Virus record (IMG/VR): IMGVR_UViG_3300025141_008514 | Location: 1 to 20,955 of that record | Reading direction: 5' to 3' (one strand) | Source: a virus | Length of the DNA: 20,955 bases | In this document: one piece after another, positions 8,345-16,937 of the stretch | Layout of the letters: each line of letters starts with the position of its first letter | Numbering within the stretch: the first letter of the stretch is position 1 | Made by a program: the position numbers and the translations under genes | Notes under the pieces: model-generated | Database searches by the model: none | Seen by the model: only the letters and a program-made list of their open reading frames with translations | Told to the model about the DNA's origin: nothing

Positions 8345-9633
8345 GCCTGAGTCCCGTCATCGACGTCATCCGTAAATGCGTTGGCAGCTGCAACGCCAGG
8401 GACGAAGTGTGCGACTGCTCCGATGCTCGTCTTCTCCCACCGAGCAATGTTGATTGGCCCAGGTCGCTCTGCAACGTCATTATCGTCAATCGAAATTTCA
8501 TTCTCTGTGCGAGCAAAGGAACTGTTAACCCAAGTGCCGATGCCGCCTCCAATATCCGGATCAACAAACCCGTGGAAATACCTAGAGTTATACCTAAGTG
8601 AGATATTGTAGTAGCCGGCCTCTGGTACATAGATCCTGGATGCTACGCGAGCGGTCGCTCGGTGCCAACAGGTGAAGCTCCACTCAAGTCCAAGCATCTT
8701 GCCCTGGTCCGCGCCCGCGTCATTGTTCCCTCCGTAGCCAATCCTCGGCTGATCTACAAGATCCTGAATAGGCGACCAGTTTGCGTAGAAGTCTGCTCCA
8801 TTGGACTTCCACTTGAACGGTCGATTATCGTTATCGTTGTCCTTATCAATGAACAGCCGGAACACGGCAGACCTGTCGTACTTGGACTCGTGAAGGTAGA
8901 CAATATCTGGACCCGCAGACTTCCTTGGATCTGCATCAGCCTGCCATTGATGCTCCAGAGCCAGCATGTTCATGTTGTGGTTCCACGTCCCCTGCGTCAT
9001 GGCGACAACGTAGAGGCAGCAGGGCTCCGGAACCCAGATCCGCTTACATCCGTAAGGAACAGTGAGCCACCTGTCGTAATACCTCTCCTTAGCAAACCGC
9101 CCGGTGAACTCCGTACCATCTGCCCACGCAGCCGCCGCTGTCGGCGCAGGAGCGTTAAAGAGCCAGTTTGCGTAGGAGTGCGGGTTTGTCGTCAATGCCG
9201 TCCCTGTACCATCAGCGGCTGCCGTCGGGTTATTCCCGAGGCTCTCCCATACCCAGCCAGAGATAAAGTCCGCTGGCTTAACCGCATAGACTGTGCCGGT
9301 GTTGTACTGGTCCTGCGGACCATAAATTGTAAAGTCAAGCTCACAGTCCTTGTCAAGCGCAATCGGTGTCCCGTATGGAGCCGCGCCAGCGCCACTCGTA
9401 ATGCCGGCCGTAACGTCGTACCTAATCGGGGCGCTCGAATCTAGTCCGTCTGTCTGAACATAAACCCTGTGGTTCTGTCCAGCCACACCATACACCCGCC
9501 CGATCAGATCCTGAAAATCAGCAGCATCAACCTCGCCACGTAGGTAGTTCTCGATCAACTGGTTGTTGCCCGTGAGGGTGGCAAGGTTCATGACCGCCCC
9601 GGCAACGTGGTCTGTAAGTGCAGAAATCGGCAT
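8341..9633 (-). CDS. Probable tail fibre / appendage protein (430 aa)
   Basis: The ATG at 9633 overlaps the stop of the previous gene (TAATG). Residues 1-55 look helical (DHVAGAVMNLATLTGNNQLIENYL), the usual place for a virion-attachment domain. The rest is beta-rich with many Trp, Tyr, Gly and Asn residues, as in receptor-binding or fibre proteins. An acidic DKDNDNDN stretch (bases about 8822-8848) could bind a metal ion such as calcium. Cysteines are present (CELD, GCKR, PCCLY, TCWH), unlike the downstream ejection proteins. The C-terminal part (YVPEAGYYNISLRYNSRYFHG) has the alternating pattern of a beta-sandwich. I recognise no named family; being the largest of three adjacent appendage-like genes makes it a candidate for host recognition. 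Confidence 0.5.
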   Translation of the reverse strand: MPISALTDHVAGAVMNLATLTGNNQLIENYLRGEVDAADFQDLIGRVYGVAGQNHRVYVQTDGLDSSAPIRYDVTAGITSGAGAAPYGTPIALDKDCELDFTIYGPQDQYNTGTVYAVKPADFISGWVWESLGNNPTAAADGTGTALTTNPHSYANWLFNAPAPTAAAAWADGTEFTGRFAKERYYDRWLTVPYGCKRIWVPEPCCLYVVAMTQGTWNHNMNMLALEHQWQADADPRKSAGPDIVYLHESKYDRSAVFRLFIDKDNDNDNRPFKWKSNGADFYANWSPIQDLVDQPRIGYGGNNDAGADQGKMLGLEWSFTCWHRATARVASRIYVPEAGYYNISLRYNSRYFHGFVDPDIGGGIGTWVNSSFARTENEISIDDNDVAERPGPINIARWEKTSIGAVAHFVPGVAAANAFTDDVDDGTQA

Positions 9634-10316
9634 TAGGTAATTCCCTTATCCTCTACGAAGACCCAAAGCTCTGCTTTTCCATCAAAGGCAGCGTGACCAG
9701 CTGTACCGAAAAGGCCAATCTTAGTCATGTCTTTAATGAGACTGTCGTGCTCTTCAAGGTTAACAATAAGACTCGTAACTGTGCATGGGCCGCCGCCCGT
9801 CTGCACCAATGGGGGCGGGTAAGTCGGAATAGGGCCGACGTTCGGCCCTGTCTTTACGAGGAAGAGGGTATCAAGCGAGCCAAAGCCCCAGTATGGAGGA
9901 AGGTACGGGACTGGCCTATACCCCCCATGCCACGCTCCAGCGCCATTGTCATACCAGTCAATGAAGACGCCCTCGTTTGCCGCAACAGTATCTGGCGTGG
10001 TGACATCACCGTCTCCACGCCTCGGCCAAACAAACCCAAGAGCGAGTGCCTGGAACTGCGCGTGCTGCTGGGTGTAGGTGACCTCGCACACAGGAGATCC
10101 TACAGCGATGGCCCCCGTGTGCCTGTTAGTCTTTGACCCAACTATCGTGATGGGCTCTTTATAGTGCCTTCGCTCGATGGCCCTCGGTCGCAACGAATCA
10201 ACGCTTAGACTACTGACAGTCCAGTCCCTGATGGAATTGTAGAGCCCATTGACAGTAGCGGCGACTGCCTTTGCGTGCCTAAAAACAAGAGACCCGCTGA
10301 GTGATAGCCTAGCCAT
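9633..10316 (-). CDS. Probable tail appendage / fibre-associated protein (227 aa)
   Basis: The ATG at 10316 forms a TAATG junction with the preceding stop; GAGG lies 11 bases upstream. The N-terminal 45 residues are amphipathic (AVAATVNGLYNSIRDWTVSSL, then DSLRPRAIERRHYK), a style common at the attachment ends of phage fibres. The remainder is beta-rich with Gly/Pro/Tyr-rich loops (YRPVPYLPPYWGFG; PIPTYPPPLVQTGGG) and ends in a strand-like KAELWVFVEDKG. It lies between two other beta-rich proteins of similar make-up. I do not recognise a family; a structural tail role is inferred from context and composition. Confidence 0.45.
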   Translation of the reverse strand: MARLSLSGSLVFRHAKAVAATVNGLYNSIRDWTVSSLSVDSLRPRAIERRHYKEPITIVGSKTNRHTGAIAVGSPVCEVTYTQQHAQFQALALGFVWPRRGDGDVTTPDTVAANEGVFIDWYDNGAGAWHGGYRPVPYLPPYWGFGSLDTLFLVKTGPNVGPIPTYPPPLVQTGGGPCTVTSLIVNLEEHDSLIKDMTKIGLFGTAGHAAFDGKAELWVFVEDKGIT

Positions 10317-10945
10317 TACCAGTTAAACCTCGTTATTGAAACGTCAGCGTATTCAAAGTACAAATCAGAGTTATTTCCGTTAAAGAAATCAACATCGATT
10401 GTATGCTTGCCAGGAAGAAGCTCGCAAAACGAAAAACCAGACAACGAAACACCAAGCATGCCCTCGCTCACGGTCGCGTGGCCGTGAGATGTCGGCATGG
10501 AGCACGCAAGGTAGTCATCGCCCCCGAACGGACCGCGCTGTCTTATGCCATCAACAGAAAGAAACGCGGCGTAGTGGACCACACCAAAGTCCGGAAGCTG
10601 GGCATTAGAAAACTGAATGCGGTATTGGATGGCGTACGTCCCAGTCTCGTGATCTTCGAGGTCTACGATACCCCTCCAAATCTTATACCTGGAAAGCTCG
10701 TCATCGTCCCAAGCTCCCCCGGTCCAATGAGATGTGGCTTGTATATTAAACTTACGATCAGTCTGGTAAAGCCCTTCCATACTAAGGGCAACCTTAGTAT
10801 CCAACTTACTGCGCGTCAGGCTTTCTTTCTTTACCGCATGCCTGTCAATCGTGTTGACCCCACGGACGAACCTAATAAGGTTGTCCATGACATCGCGCCA
10901 GTTAAGAACTGAAACGAGGGAAATATCTCTTCCGCGATTAAACAT
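10316..10945 (-). CDS. Probable tail appendage / fibre-associated protein (209 aa)
   Basis: The ATG at 10945 overlaps the stop of the 682-aa gene as TAATG. The first 55 residues are helical and charged (VMDNLIRFVRGVNTIDRHAVKKESLTRSKLD), resembling the N-terminal linker of the next gene product. Residues about 70-209 look like one beta-sandwich domain, ending in GKHTIDVDFFNGNNSDLYFEYADVSI, a carbohydrate-binding-module-like pattern. I recognise no exact family. Shared architecture (short helical N-terminus plus beta domain) and coupling suggest the 209-, 227- and 430-aa proteins assemble together at the tail. Confidence 0.45.
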   Translation of the reverse strand: MFNRGRDISLVSVLNWRDVMDNLIRFVRGVNTIDRHAVKKESLTRSKLDTKVALSMEGLYQTDRKFNIQATSHWTGGAWDDDELSRYKIWRGIVDLEDHETGTYAIQYRIQFSNAQLPDFGVVHYAAFLSVDGIRQRGPFGGDDYLACSMPTSHGHATVSEGMLGVSLSGFSFCELLPGKHTIDVDFFNGNNSDLYFEYADVSITRFNW

Positions 10946-12993
10946 TACGGAACACCCGGCTGTACTGGAACGACCTCAATATCGTACCCGATGCCAGCAA
11001 TCTCTGCGACTGAGGACGGTGGGAACGTGAAGGACGTTCTTATCGAGTGGAATACAAGGGACTCATCAAAGTCAACAATCTTCTGCCAAACCATTCGGGG
11101 GCCGACCCACGCCGATGTATCTTCATCCCAAAGGGCGTCGTTCCACGCAGGATCCATAATCGAATCCTGGAACGACACCTCCGACGAACCCCTGAGGGAA
11201 AACTTTGCTGTCGCCCGTGGCGAGATCAGATTCTCATCCGCGTAGAAACTAGCATCGCACTCTATGTTCTGGGTTGATCCGGAAAGGAGGTAGATCGAGC
11301 TAATTGTCTTCTGAACCAACGCGGCCCTCCCGTCGCCCTCCGAGAACGATGTGTTTGTTATCTCTAGCTTGGCACCAGGGGACGGCGGTCCAGTGCCCGC
11401 GTCAAGGGTGTAGATGTCTTCGTACCCGCCAACGACGACGTTTTCATCGTCAAGCCACATCGATGAAATGTTTGTATCTAGAATCCTGAACCACGCATTA
11501 TTGTTAAAGTCGTAGTACAGCAGCATCGTACTCCCGGATGCCGACTTTGCGTTGAAGTTAACAACACACCAGTAACCAGATGCCGGATTAATGAACGCCC
11601 GTATCCGGTCTGAGTTGTGTCGATCTATGTATGAAAACAACTCATCCTGATCTGCGCTAACGCCCTTGTACTGAAACCCATCAAAGATTCCGTACCCGTC
11701 TGTAAAGAATCCAAATATGTTATCCTTGAATATAACTAGCGAGTTTCCAAGGATAGAGCCACGGCGCTCGTCCTTTCTAAATAGGGCGAACGTCTGGGTG
11801 TTACCATCGAAAGAAAGGACCTCAATGGTACTCTCGGTAACAACGACAACCCTGTCAGACAGCGGAAGGACCGCAGTTACTACGTCTGTTGCCTTATAGT
11901 AATTCAGTGGAGGGAAGGTTTCCCAATACCCAGACTTTGAATACCAGACACCATAGGGGTCCGCTCTATTCCCAGAAAGGAAAACGAAATCACGCCAAAT
12001 GCAACCAAGCCCAGCTTTCTCTGGCGGGAAGTTATCCTCATCAACCGCCAAACTTAGCCCAGCCTTGTTGTCTGTGATTCTATTCTGAGTATACGGGTAT
12101 ATGCCCTGTAGAAAGAATGCGGCGGCGTCAGGGTCTGCAATCGCGTTGCTAGTCCTCGCCACCCAAACGTGGGTAATGTCAGTCCCGGTCTCTGTTGGAC
12201 CTTTATCCTTTGGCCTATCCCACTCAATTATCGGGAAAAGCCTTGTAGCTGCCTTAGTGTTATTATCCGCGCCAACAGTCGGGCCAACCTTCCACCTGAC
12301 GGGCGATGACCACCTACCAAGAGCGCCATTTGAGTTCTGGTAAGCGACCTTCCAGAAGTAGAGGCTATCTATGTCGGCACCGTCGACCTCCATGTCACTC
12401 TGCAAAAACGGAACAGGGTAGTAGTGATCGCCTCCCGTCGCCCCCAAGTCCTGCGCACCCCAGATCGCAACCGTCTTCGCAGTGCCGCCGCCCCAGACCT
12501 GACCCTGATCAAACACGGGGAACGTGTGAACCTCTGGTGATGCTGGAACCTCGCGGACGCCGACCCAATTAACAGGTTCGTCGCCATTCCACTTAAGGGG
12601 CGGATGCCCTGGGTGGAGAAAGATTACATGGTTCCTATGCTCGAGGATCTTAACGTGGGCAGTCCCAGCATCCAAGCCGATGTCCGTAGGATACGTAAAC
12701 AGGAGTGTGAAGTCTTTACCGTCAACCGCGTAGATGGAGCGCCCAGCAACAACGACGTTGCGGTCCCTGCCGTGCACATCAACAAACTTAGCACCAGCAG
12801 TAACCCACTTACTTGCCAACTCCCCTGGCAGAGACGGGGCAAAGATTGATTTCTTTCCACGGTAGGTTCTGAGGAACCCGCGCTTGTCCGGGAGGAAGTT
12901 GTAACTCCTCGGACTAATCTTACCGGCGTTGTTGAACTGATGCTCAGACTCGCCACCGATGAACTGGTATCTTACTTGGAGTGTTCGTGCCAT
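10945..12993 (-). CDS. Probable tail hub / packaged-DNA stabilisation-like protein (682 aa)
   Basis: The ATG at 12993 shares a base with the stop of the preceding gene (TAATG). The protein is almost entirely beta, with repeated blade-like segments: VVVAGRSIYAVDGKDF (about 77-92), DPYGVWYSKSGYWETFPP (about 345-362), DRVVVVTESTIEVLSFDG and DNIFGFFTDGYGIFDG (about 380-435), and SMWLDDENVVVGGYEDIYTLD further on. Repeats of this type, with a Ser/Thr-rich propeller and short loops, are typical of podovirus tail proteins of the P22 gp10 / T7 gp12 kind that close the portal channel and form the nozzle. The order capsid, adaptor, this protein fits that role. Family-level assignment is by pattern recognition only. 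Confidence 0.6.
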   Translation of the reverse strand: MARTLQVRYQFIGGESEHQFNNAGKISPRSYNFLPDKRGFLRTYRGKKSIFAPSLPGELASKWVTAGAKFVDVHGRDRNVVVAGRSIYAVDGKDFTLLFTYPTDIGLDAGTAHVKILEHRNHVIFLHPGHPPLKWNGDEPVNWVGVREVPASPEVHTFPVFDQGQVWGGGTAKTVAIWGAQDLGATGGDHYYPVPFLQSDMEVDGADIDSLYFWKVAYQNSNGALGRWSSPVRWKVGPTVGADNNTKAATRLFPIIEWDRPKDKGPTETGTDITHVWVARTSNAIADPDAAAFFLQGIYPYTQNRITDNKAGLSLAVDEDNFPPEKAGLGCIWRDFVFLSGNRADPYGVWYSKSGYWETFPPLNYYKATDVVTAVLPLSDRVVVVTESTIEVLSFDGNTQTFALFRKDERRGSILGNSLVIFKDNIFGFFTDGYGIFDGFQYKGVSADQDELFSYIDRHNSDRIRAFINPASGYWCVVNFNAKSASGSTMLLYYDFNNNAWFRILDTNISSMWLDDENVVVGGYEDIYTLDAGTGPPSPGAKLEITNTSFSEGDGRAALVQKTISSIYLLSGSTQNIECDASFYADENLISPRATAKFSLRGSSEVSFQDSIMDPAWNDALWDEDTSAWVGPRMVWQKIVDFDESLVFHSIRTSFTFPPSSVAEIAGIGYDIEVVPVQPGVP

Positions 12994-14405
12994 TAGTCAA
13001 GGAGCCCGTACCTGTCAATTCTTGGAACAACATCACCACGATACCTTGGATCAACCTCCCCAGTCCTACTCCGCTTAAGATCCCTGCCGCGTAGCTTCCT
13101 GAGGTTAAACTCATACTGCCCCTTAATCTGAACATTGGGAGCGCCAGAGGAGTCTGCGATACTAACCATCGTAGCTACATTGACAATCTCTTGGAAGTTA
13201 TCGGGAACCGGGGGCGAGTCGTACAGGTCGCAGAACCACGGCAGTTTAATCTTACCATCAACACAGAACGGCACTGCGGAGTCGGGCAGCTCTCTAAGGA
13301 ATACCATCTGAGAGTCTGCTTGCGGGTAGTACCTCGGCTGGGTCGGAATGTCCTCGTTAACGGGAAACGCTGCAAACTGGCCGCCACCCTTGGTCCCAGC
13401 GCCATGTGTGGTGTGGTTGTATGGGTGCGAGGACGCGTGGTAGAACGGAATCATCCGCTCGTTAATTCGAGATGCCTTCGTGATCTCCTGCCCGTCAAGC
13501 CCAACGGGGTTTGCTGTAGAGATAAACAACATAAGCTCAAACGAGCACTCCGGCACACCATTAGTAGTGCCGTACTCTACATTAATCGCCCGCCCGGCGG
13601 CAGCGCTCGCGTTCTCGTAAGTCGTGATCGGCCCAAGTGGGGACATAATCCCAGAGGCCCTATCGTAGTTAGCGAACGCGAGGTGGTAAGTCCCTATGAC
13701 ACCGGGCTTCGATCCGACCACGGCTGTCCCTGTTACGTCAGGGGCAAACTTGGGCGATGGCACCCGCCTGGACGCCATCATCTGGTAGTAATTGGGAACC
13801 TGTGCACCAGACTCTACCGCAGACCCGTAATTAACTTGGTAGTCATTTCGAGTCAGGTACTGAAGAGTTGGTCTTGTTGTGGATCTGTAGGCGTTGGGCA
13901 TATCGCGGAACCGGATGCGGCCAATGAGCCTATCCGCAGTCCACTCCTGAGGCAGGCTGCTCAGCGGGAGATACTCTCGTCGGAAGAGGGTGATCTTCGC
14001 AGTACCAAAACTCTCTGGCAAAGCCTTATCTAGGTAGATGGCATTCTTGTTGTACGACCCGCCAGCGAAGTAGCCGATCTTAGTGATTTTCATATGAATA
14101 GGGATCGACGGCCCGTTGCCAGCAACCTGCTCCTCAATGAGAATCTCTGCGCCAGTCCACGAAAGCGGGACAGTGCCAGCCCCTGTGGTAATGAGGGAGC
14201 TGCCTGCCGTCCCACTGTAAAGCTCTGTAGTCACAACAGGAAGAGTCGGGACAGTCGTGAAGTAGAATTGGTCTGTGAGCCAGGACCACAGATGGTCCCG
14301 AGCAATAGCTTGAAAGGCGCTATTGAGCCTAAATGCGGCAGTGTGCCTGTGCTGATCCTTTGAAGACTGGATCGTTATGGCCTCTACCCAATCCTTGATC
14401 AGCAT
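12993..14405 (-). CDS. Probable head-tail connector / adaptor protein (470 aa)
   Basis: The ATG at 14405 follows an AGGGGG ribosome-site-like run 4 bases upstream and sits 12 bases after the base of a strong hairpin. The N-terminal 50 residues are helical and contain IARDHLWSWL, a pattern seen at the start of adaptor proteins that dock under the portal. The rest is beta-rich. The C-terminus is basic (NLRKLRGRDLKRSRTGEVDPRYRGD), suitable for contact with DNA or an acidic partner. It is much longer than a T7 gp11-type adaptor (about 200 aa), so it may combine adaptor and another tail domain. The role follows mainly from being the first tail-module gene, directly before the propeller-like tail protein. 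Confidence 0.45.
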   Translation of the reverse strand: MLIKDWVEAITIQSSKDQHRHTAAFRLNSAFQAIARDHLWSWLTDQFYFTTVPTLPVVTTELYSGTAGSSLITTGAGTVPLSWTGAEILIEEQVAGNGPSIPIHMKITKIGYFAGGSYNKNAIYLDKALPESFGTAKITLFRREYLPLSSLPQEWTADRLIGRIRFRDMPNAYRSTTRPTLQYLTRNDYQVNYGSAVESGAQVPNYYQMMASRRVPSPKFAPDVTGTAVVGSKPGVIGTYHLAFANYDRASGIMSPLGPITTYENASAAAGRAINVEYGTTNGVPECSFELMLFISTANPVGLDGQEITKASRINERMIPFYHASSHPYNHTTHGAGTKGGGQFAAFPVNEDIPTQPRYYPQADSQMVFLRELPDSAVPFCVDGKIKLPWFCDLYDSPPVPDNFQEIVNVATMVSIADSSGAPNVQIKGQYEFNLRKLRGRDLKRSRTGEVDPRYRGDVVPRIDRYGLLD

Positions 14406-14417
14406 CGCGCCCCCTAT

Positions 14418-14443
14418 GTGCCCCCCTCCGAGGAGGGGGGCAC
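14418..14443 (-). terminator. Very strong GC-rich hairpin between head and tail modules
   Basis: Bases 14418-14428 (gtgcccccctc) and 14433-14443 form a perfect 11-bp stem with a 4-base loop; an extra C-G pair is possible if the loop shrinks. It fills most of the only gap between the decoration gene (ends 14455) and the adaptor gene (starts 14405). No U-tract follows in the minus-strand RNA, so it is not a standard intrinsic terminator for bacterial polymerase. It may be a partial terminator, a pause or an RNA-processing and stability element that lowers tail relative to head expression. Confidence 0.6.
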
Positions 14444-14454
14444 TAGGTTAGAGT

Positions 14455-15141
14455 TTAAAGGACGAACTTAAAGCCCTTTGTCCTGAGATCAACCAAGCAA
14501 TACGCAAACGCGTCGTGCGCGGCATCCTCGAGACAAATCCCGATAACGCTCACCATCGTATGCTGCTGGTCCGTGGCAGCGTTGCCGTTGTAGGCAACAG
14601 GCGCTTCCGCCATACCGCCCTCAGCATCGTTAGCGGCGATAACAACCTCGTTAACGTCGAGTGTGTCAGTGCCAGCAAGAAGCTGAACCGCACCCTCAAC
14701 GATAACCCAGTATCGGTCACCGTCCTGCTGATTGCCAACCTTACGCGCATCCTGAATGCGATTCTGCAACAGATCGTAATAATCTGAAAACAGAACGCCC
14801 TTGAGCGTGCTAGTCGGCGCACCATGCGTCGTGTTCATCCGGCCATTCGCCCCAAGGAGTCGACCCTCGGTGTCGCCGGAATCATCAGACATCGCAGCGC
14901 CACGGTCCCACGCCCCACCCGAGTGCTGAACCATTCGGAGAACAAGTCGAGTCTCGTTCTGGTCAGCACCACCGCGAGGATCGTTGTAATAAACAACTCT
15001 CTCCGCTCCAGGCCTATCATTAGAGTCCGTGAACGGGTTTCCGGCATGCGCGAGCGTTGTGGCTCGAATTACCTGAAGGGGATGAGAGCGGAAAACTCCG
15101 GGGTTCTCATCACGAAAATATTCAAGAAGGTGTTCAGCCAT
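14455..15141 (-). CDS. Probable head decoration / capsid accessory protein (228 aa)
   Basis: I choose the ATG at 15141 (MAEHLLEYF): GGAG lies 6 bases upstream and it starts 2 bases after the capsid stop. An in-frame TTG at 15153 would overlap the capsid gene and is less likely. The protein is mixed alpha/beta. The C-terminal 35 residues (VSVIGICLEDAAHDAFAYCLVDL) have the look of the beta-tulip repeats of head-decoration or capsid-stabilising proteins, which often contain a 'G.al.da..G..v.v' strand pair. Position directly after the major capsid gene supports this. Alternative: a minor capsid protein of unknown fold. Confidence 0.5.
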   Translation of the reverse strand: MAEHLLEYFRDENPGVFRSHPLQVIRATTLAHAGNPFTDSNDRPGAERVVYYNDPRGGADQNETRLVLRMVQHSGGAWDRGAAMSDDSGDTEGRLLGANGRMNTTHGAPTSTLKGVLFSDYYDLLQNRIQDARKVGNQQDGDRYWVIVEGAVQLLAGTDTLDVNEVVIAANDAEGGMAEAPVAYNGNAATDQQHTMVSVIGICLEDAAHDAFAYCLVDLRTKGFKFVL

Positions 15142-15143
15142 GA

Positions 15144-16259
15144 TTAGCTCCAAGTGTCAAGTTCGGTAGCAGTTTGCGCACTAAGGCGACCCTGCTGCGC
15201 GAGGTTCTCATAAATGACCATCTTGGAGTGCAGGAAGAACGTCCACTCTGCGTGCTGCCCGCCAGCAATACGAGGCCCATCAAGGGTCATATTGACTGAC
15301 GGATGGTAAGCGCAATAAACGCCACCAAGCTCACGAGCAGAAACCTGTCCTGTCTCCGAAACGCCATCGCGATTCTGGAAGCCACCAAGTCCGTCGCCTT
15401 CACGATTCGCCGTCAACCAAAGTCCGGTGTCAGCCGGAAGCTCTGGAGTCGGGACAATCGGTCGGCCAAAGATCGCAACACTGTGAGGCGTGGGATCGAC
15501 GGTAGGATCGAGGCGGCCAGTAGAACGGAACCCGTTGCTGAGCATCATTGCGCGGATGAAGTTTTCACCCATCGCCTTGGTGCAGAAGAACCAACGAGGA
15601 ACCGACGTGCCAACGGTGCAGTCAAGGAAGAGCTGCATAGTGAGCAGAACGCCGCGAGCGAGGAACCCGCCTGCGCCACCAACATCATCACCAAAGTTAT
15701 TACCATTGGGGAGCTGACGGTGCTGGTTGTTCCACCACTGGTGGGTCGCCTTGTTAATGCCACCAACAACCTCTGACTGGGCACCGATATTGGCTGCCTC
15801 AATGGCAGTCGTAAGACCAACAGGCTGTCGCCCGCCAGTACCACTAACAGTCTTCTGAGCAATGTCGTTGAGCAGCGTCTTGCGAGCCTGTCGGAACCGA
15901 AGCTCCTCAGTACTCATGACACGCGACTCACCCTGGTTCTTCCAACGAGTCGTATACTCCATACGAACGGGGTGGGAAACCCAGGACCAACTGTACTCAG
16001 CCTCGGTCACGCCGGGGGTGAAGTCCTTGCTAACAGGATCGAGCCCATCGAACCAAGTCGGGATACCCGACTCAGCAATCAAGAGCGGCTGTGTGATCGT
16101 ATGACCACCGTTAATTCCGGCGATAAGCCCTGAACGCGCGAACGCGCCCAGAATGACGTTCTCACCAGAGATAAGATCAATGATGTTACCCATGCGCGAC
16201 AGTGCAGTCGCAACAAACGCTTCATCAGCGACCGGGTCTACCGAAAAGTAGTTACCCAT
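15144..16259 (-). CDS. Major capsid protein, HK97-fold type (371 aa)
   Basis: The ATG at 16259 has GGAGG 9 bases upstream, a good site fitting high expression, and follows the scaffold-like gene by a few bases. The sequence has an N-terminal helical part, a strand-rich middle with TTRWKNQGESRVMSTEELRF and GTGGRQPVGLTTAIEAANIG, then WWNNQ and a central domain with FFCTKAMGENFIRAMM. This resembles HK97-type capsid proteins annotated in podoviruses and metagenomic phages, including the conserved 'VGLttAi' turn before the central domain. Length is normal for this fold. There is no obvious long N-terminal delta domain, consistent with a separate scaffold gene. Assignment rests on these patterns plus the portal-scaffold-capsid order. 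Confidence 0.75.
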   Translation of the reverse strand: MGNYFSVDPVADEAFVATALSRMGNIIDLISGENVILGAFARSGLIAGINGGHTITQPLLIAESGIPTWFDGLDPVSKDFTPGVTEAEYSWSWVSHPVRMEYTTRWKNQGESRVMSTEELRFRQARKTLLNDIAQKTVSGTGGRQPVGLTTAIEAANIGAQSEVVGGINKATHQWWNNQHRQLPNGNNFGDDVGGAGGFLARGVLLTMQLFLDCTVGTSVPRWFFCTKAMGENFIRAMMLSNGFRSTGRLDPTVDPTPHSVAIFGRPIVPTPELPADTGLWLTANREGDGLGGFQNRDGVSETGQVSARELGGVYCAYHPSVNMTLDGPRIAGGQHAEWTFFLHSKMVIYENLAQQGRLSAQTATELDTWS

Positions 16260-16265
16260 TACTAA

Positions 16266-16937
16266 TTACCTCCGAGAAACCGAAACGAGATCTCCATGAT
16301 GCTTCTCAGCATCGACGAATTCGGGGTTTGACTTTCGCCAGCCCACCGCTTCGCGGAAATCCATCCGGTTCAACTTTTGTTTTTGGGAATCGTAAGTCTC
16401 CTTGTCGTCAACCCATTGGTTGCCGGTACCAGGAGCCTCACTGCTTGCGTTCGTGGAGGAAATTCCACTCCCGCGAATAGGCTGTTCTGCGTCACGCAGG
16501 GCCACCTTTGCCCCTTCCTGGGCTCTTGATTCGGCGCTGATCTCTGCGGCAGCGACAAGGTCGCTATGCCGAGCAATCAGGAATGCCTTCCTCGGAGAAA
16601 GCCCTCTCTCAATGTCGCCCTGAGCAACTGGCAGATACCTCGCGAATTCAGATCCAAGCTCATTTCTAAGCTCAGTCATCTCACGGTCAAACTGCTTCTG
16701 TTGCTCAAGGTCGTTAAAAATCTGACGAACACGGCCCTCATCGAGGTCGTCCTCATCGGTTGTCTTTGAAAACATCCGCTCCCTCATTGCGGCAATAGGG
16801 TCGCCATTACTCCTCTTGGCCGCATCAAACTTCATTGAAAGCTCAGACTGCACACCGGGAGGTAGCCCCTCAATCGGCGCTCCGCTCTTAGCCCACTGAC
16901 CCCAATCAAAACCTTCGTAAGCATCTCTACTAGGCAT
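16266..16937 (-). CDS. Probable scaffolding protein (223 aa)
   Basis: The ATG at 16937 has AGGAG 8 bases upstream and lies inside the last 8 bases of the zinc-ribbon gene. The protein is hydrophilic, mostly helical, rich in Glu, Asp, Arg and Gln, and has no cysteine. A central coiled-coil-like stretch (DLEQQKQFDREMTELRNELG, about residues 75-95) is followed by further helices and a disordered Gly/Ser linker (GSGISSTNASSEAPGTG). The C-terminus is mixed basic and acidic. A charged helical protein immediately before the major capsid gene is the classic position and make-up of a phage scaffold, which shapes the procapsid and leaves or is cleaved on maturation. No protease gene is seen next to it. 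Confidence 0.65.
   Translation of the reverse strand: MPSRDAYEGFDWGQWAKSGAPIEGLPPGVQSELSMKFDAAKRSNGDPIAAMRERMFSKTTDEDDLDEGRVRQIFNDLEQQKQFDREMTELRNELGSEFARYLPVAQGDIERGLSPRKAFLIARHSDLVAAAEISAESRAQEGAKVALRDAEQPIRGSGISSTNASSEAPGTGNQWVDDKETYDSQKQKLNRMDFREAVGWRKSNPEFVDAEKHHGDLVSVSRR

Noticed and set aside
8662-9444. 260-codon open frame on the + strand
   Set aside because: Antisense to the 430-aa appendage gene; composition (Arg/Pro/Val-rich) and isolation fit a shadow.
13191-14033. 280-codon open frame on the + strand
   Set aside because: It is antisense to the 470-aa tail gene, has no ribosome site or neighbours on its strand, and reads as low-sense Arg/Val-rich shadow sequence.
14418-14443. 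Standard intrinsic terminator
   Set aside because: The stem is strong but no run of U follows in the minus-strand RNA, so ordinary Rho-independent termination is not supported.
15142-15153. TTG start for the decoration gene
   Set aside because: The ATG at 15141 has GGAG at good spacing and avoids overlap with the capsid gene.
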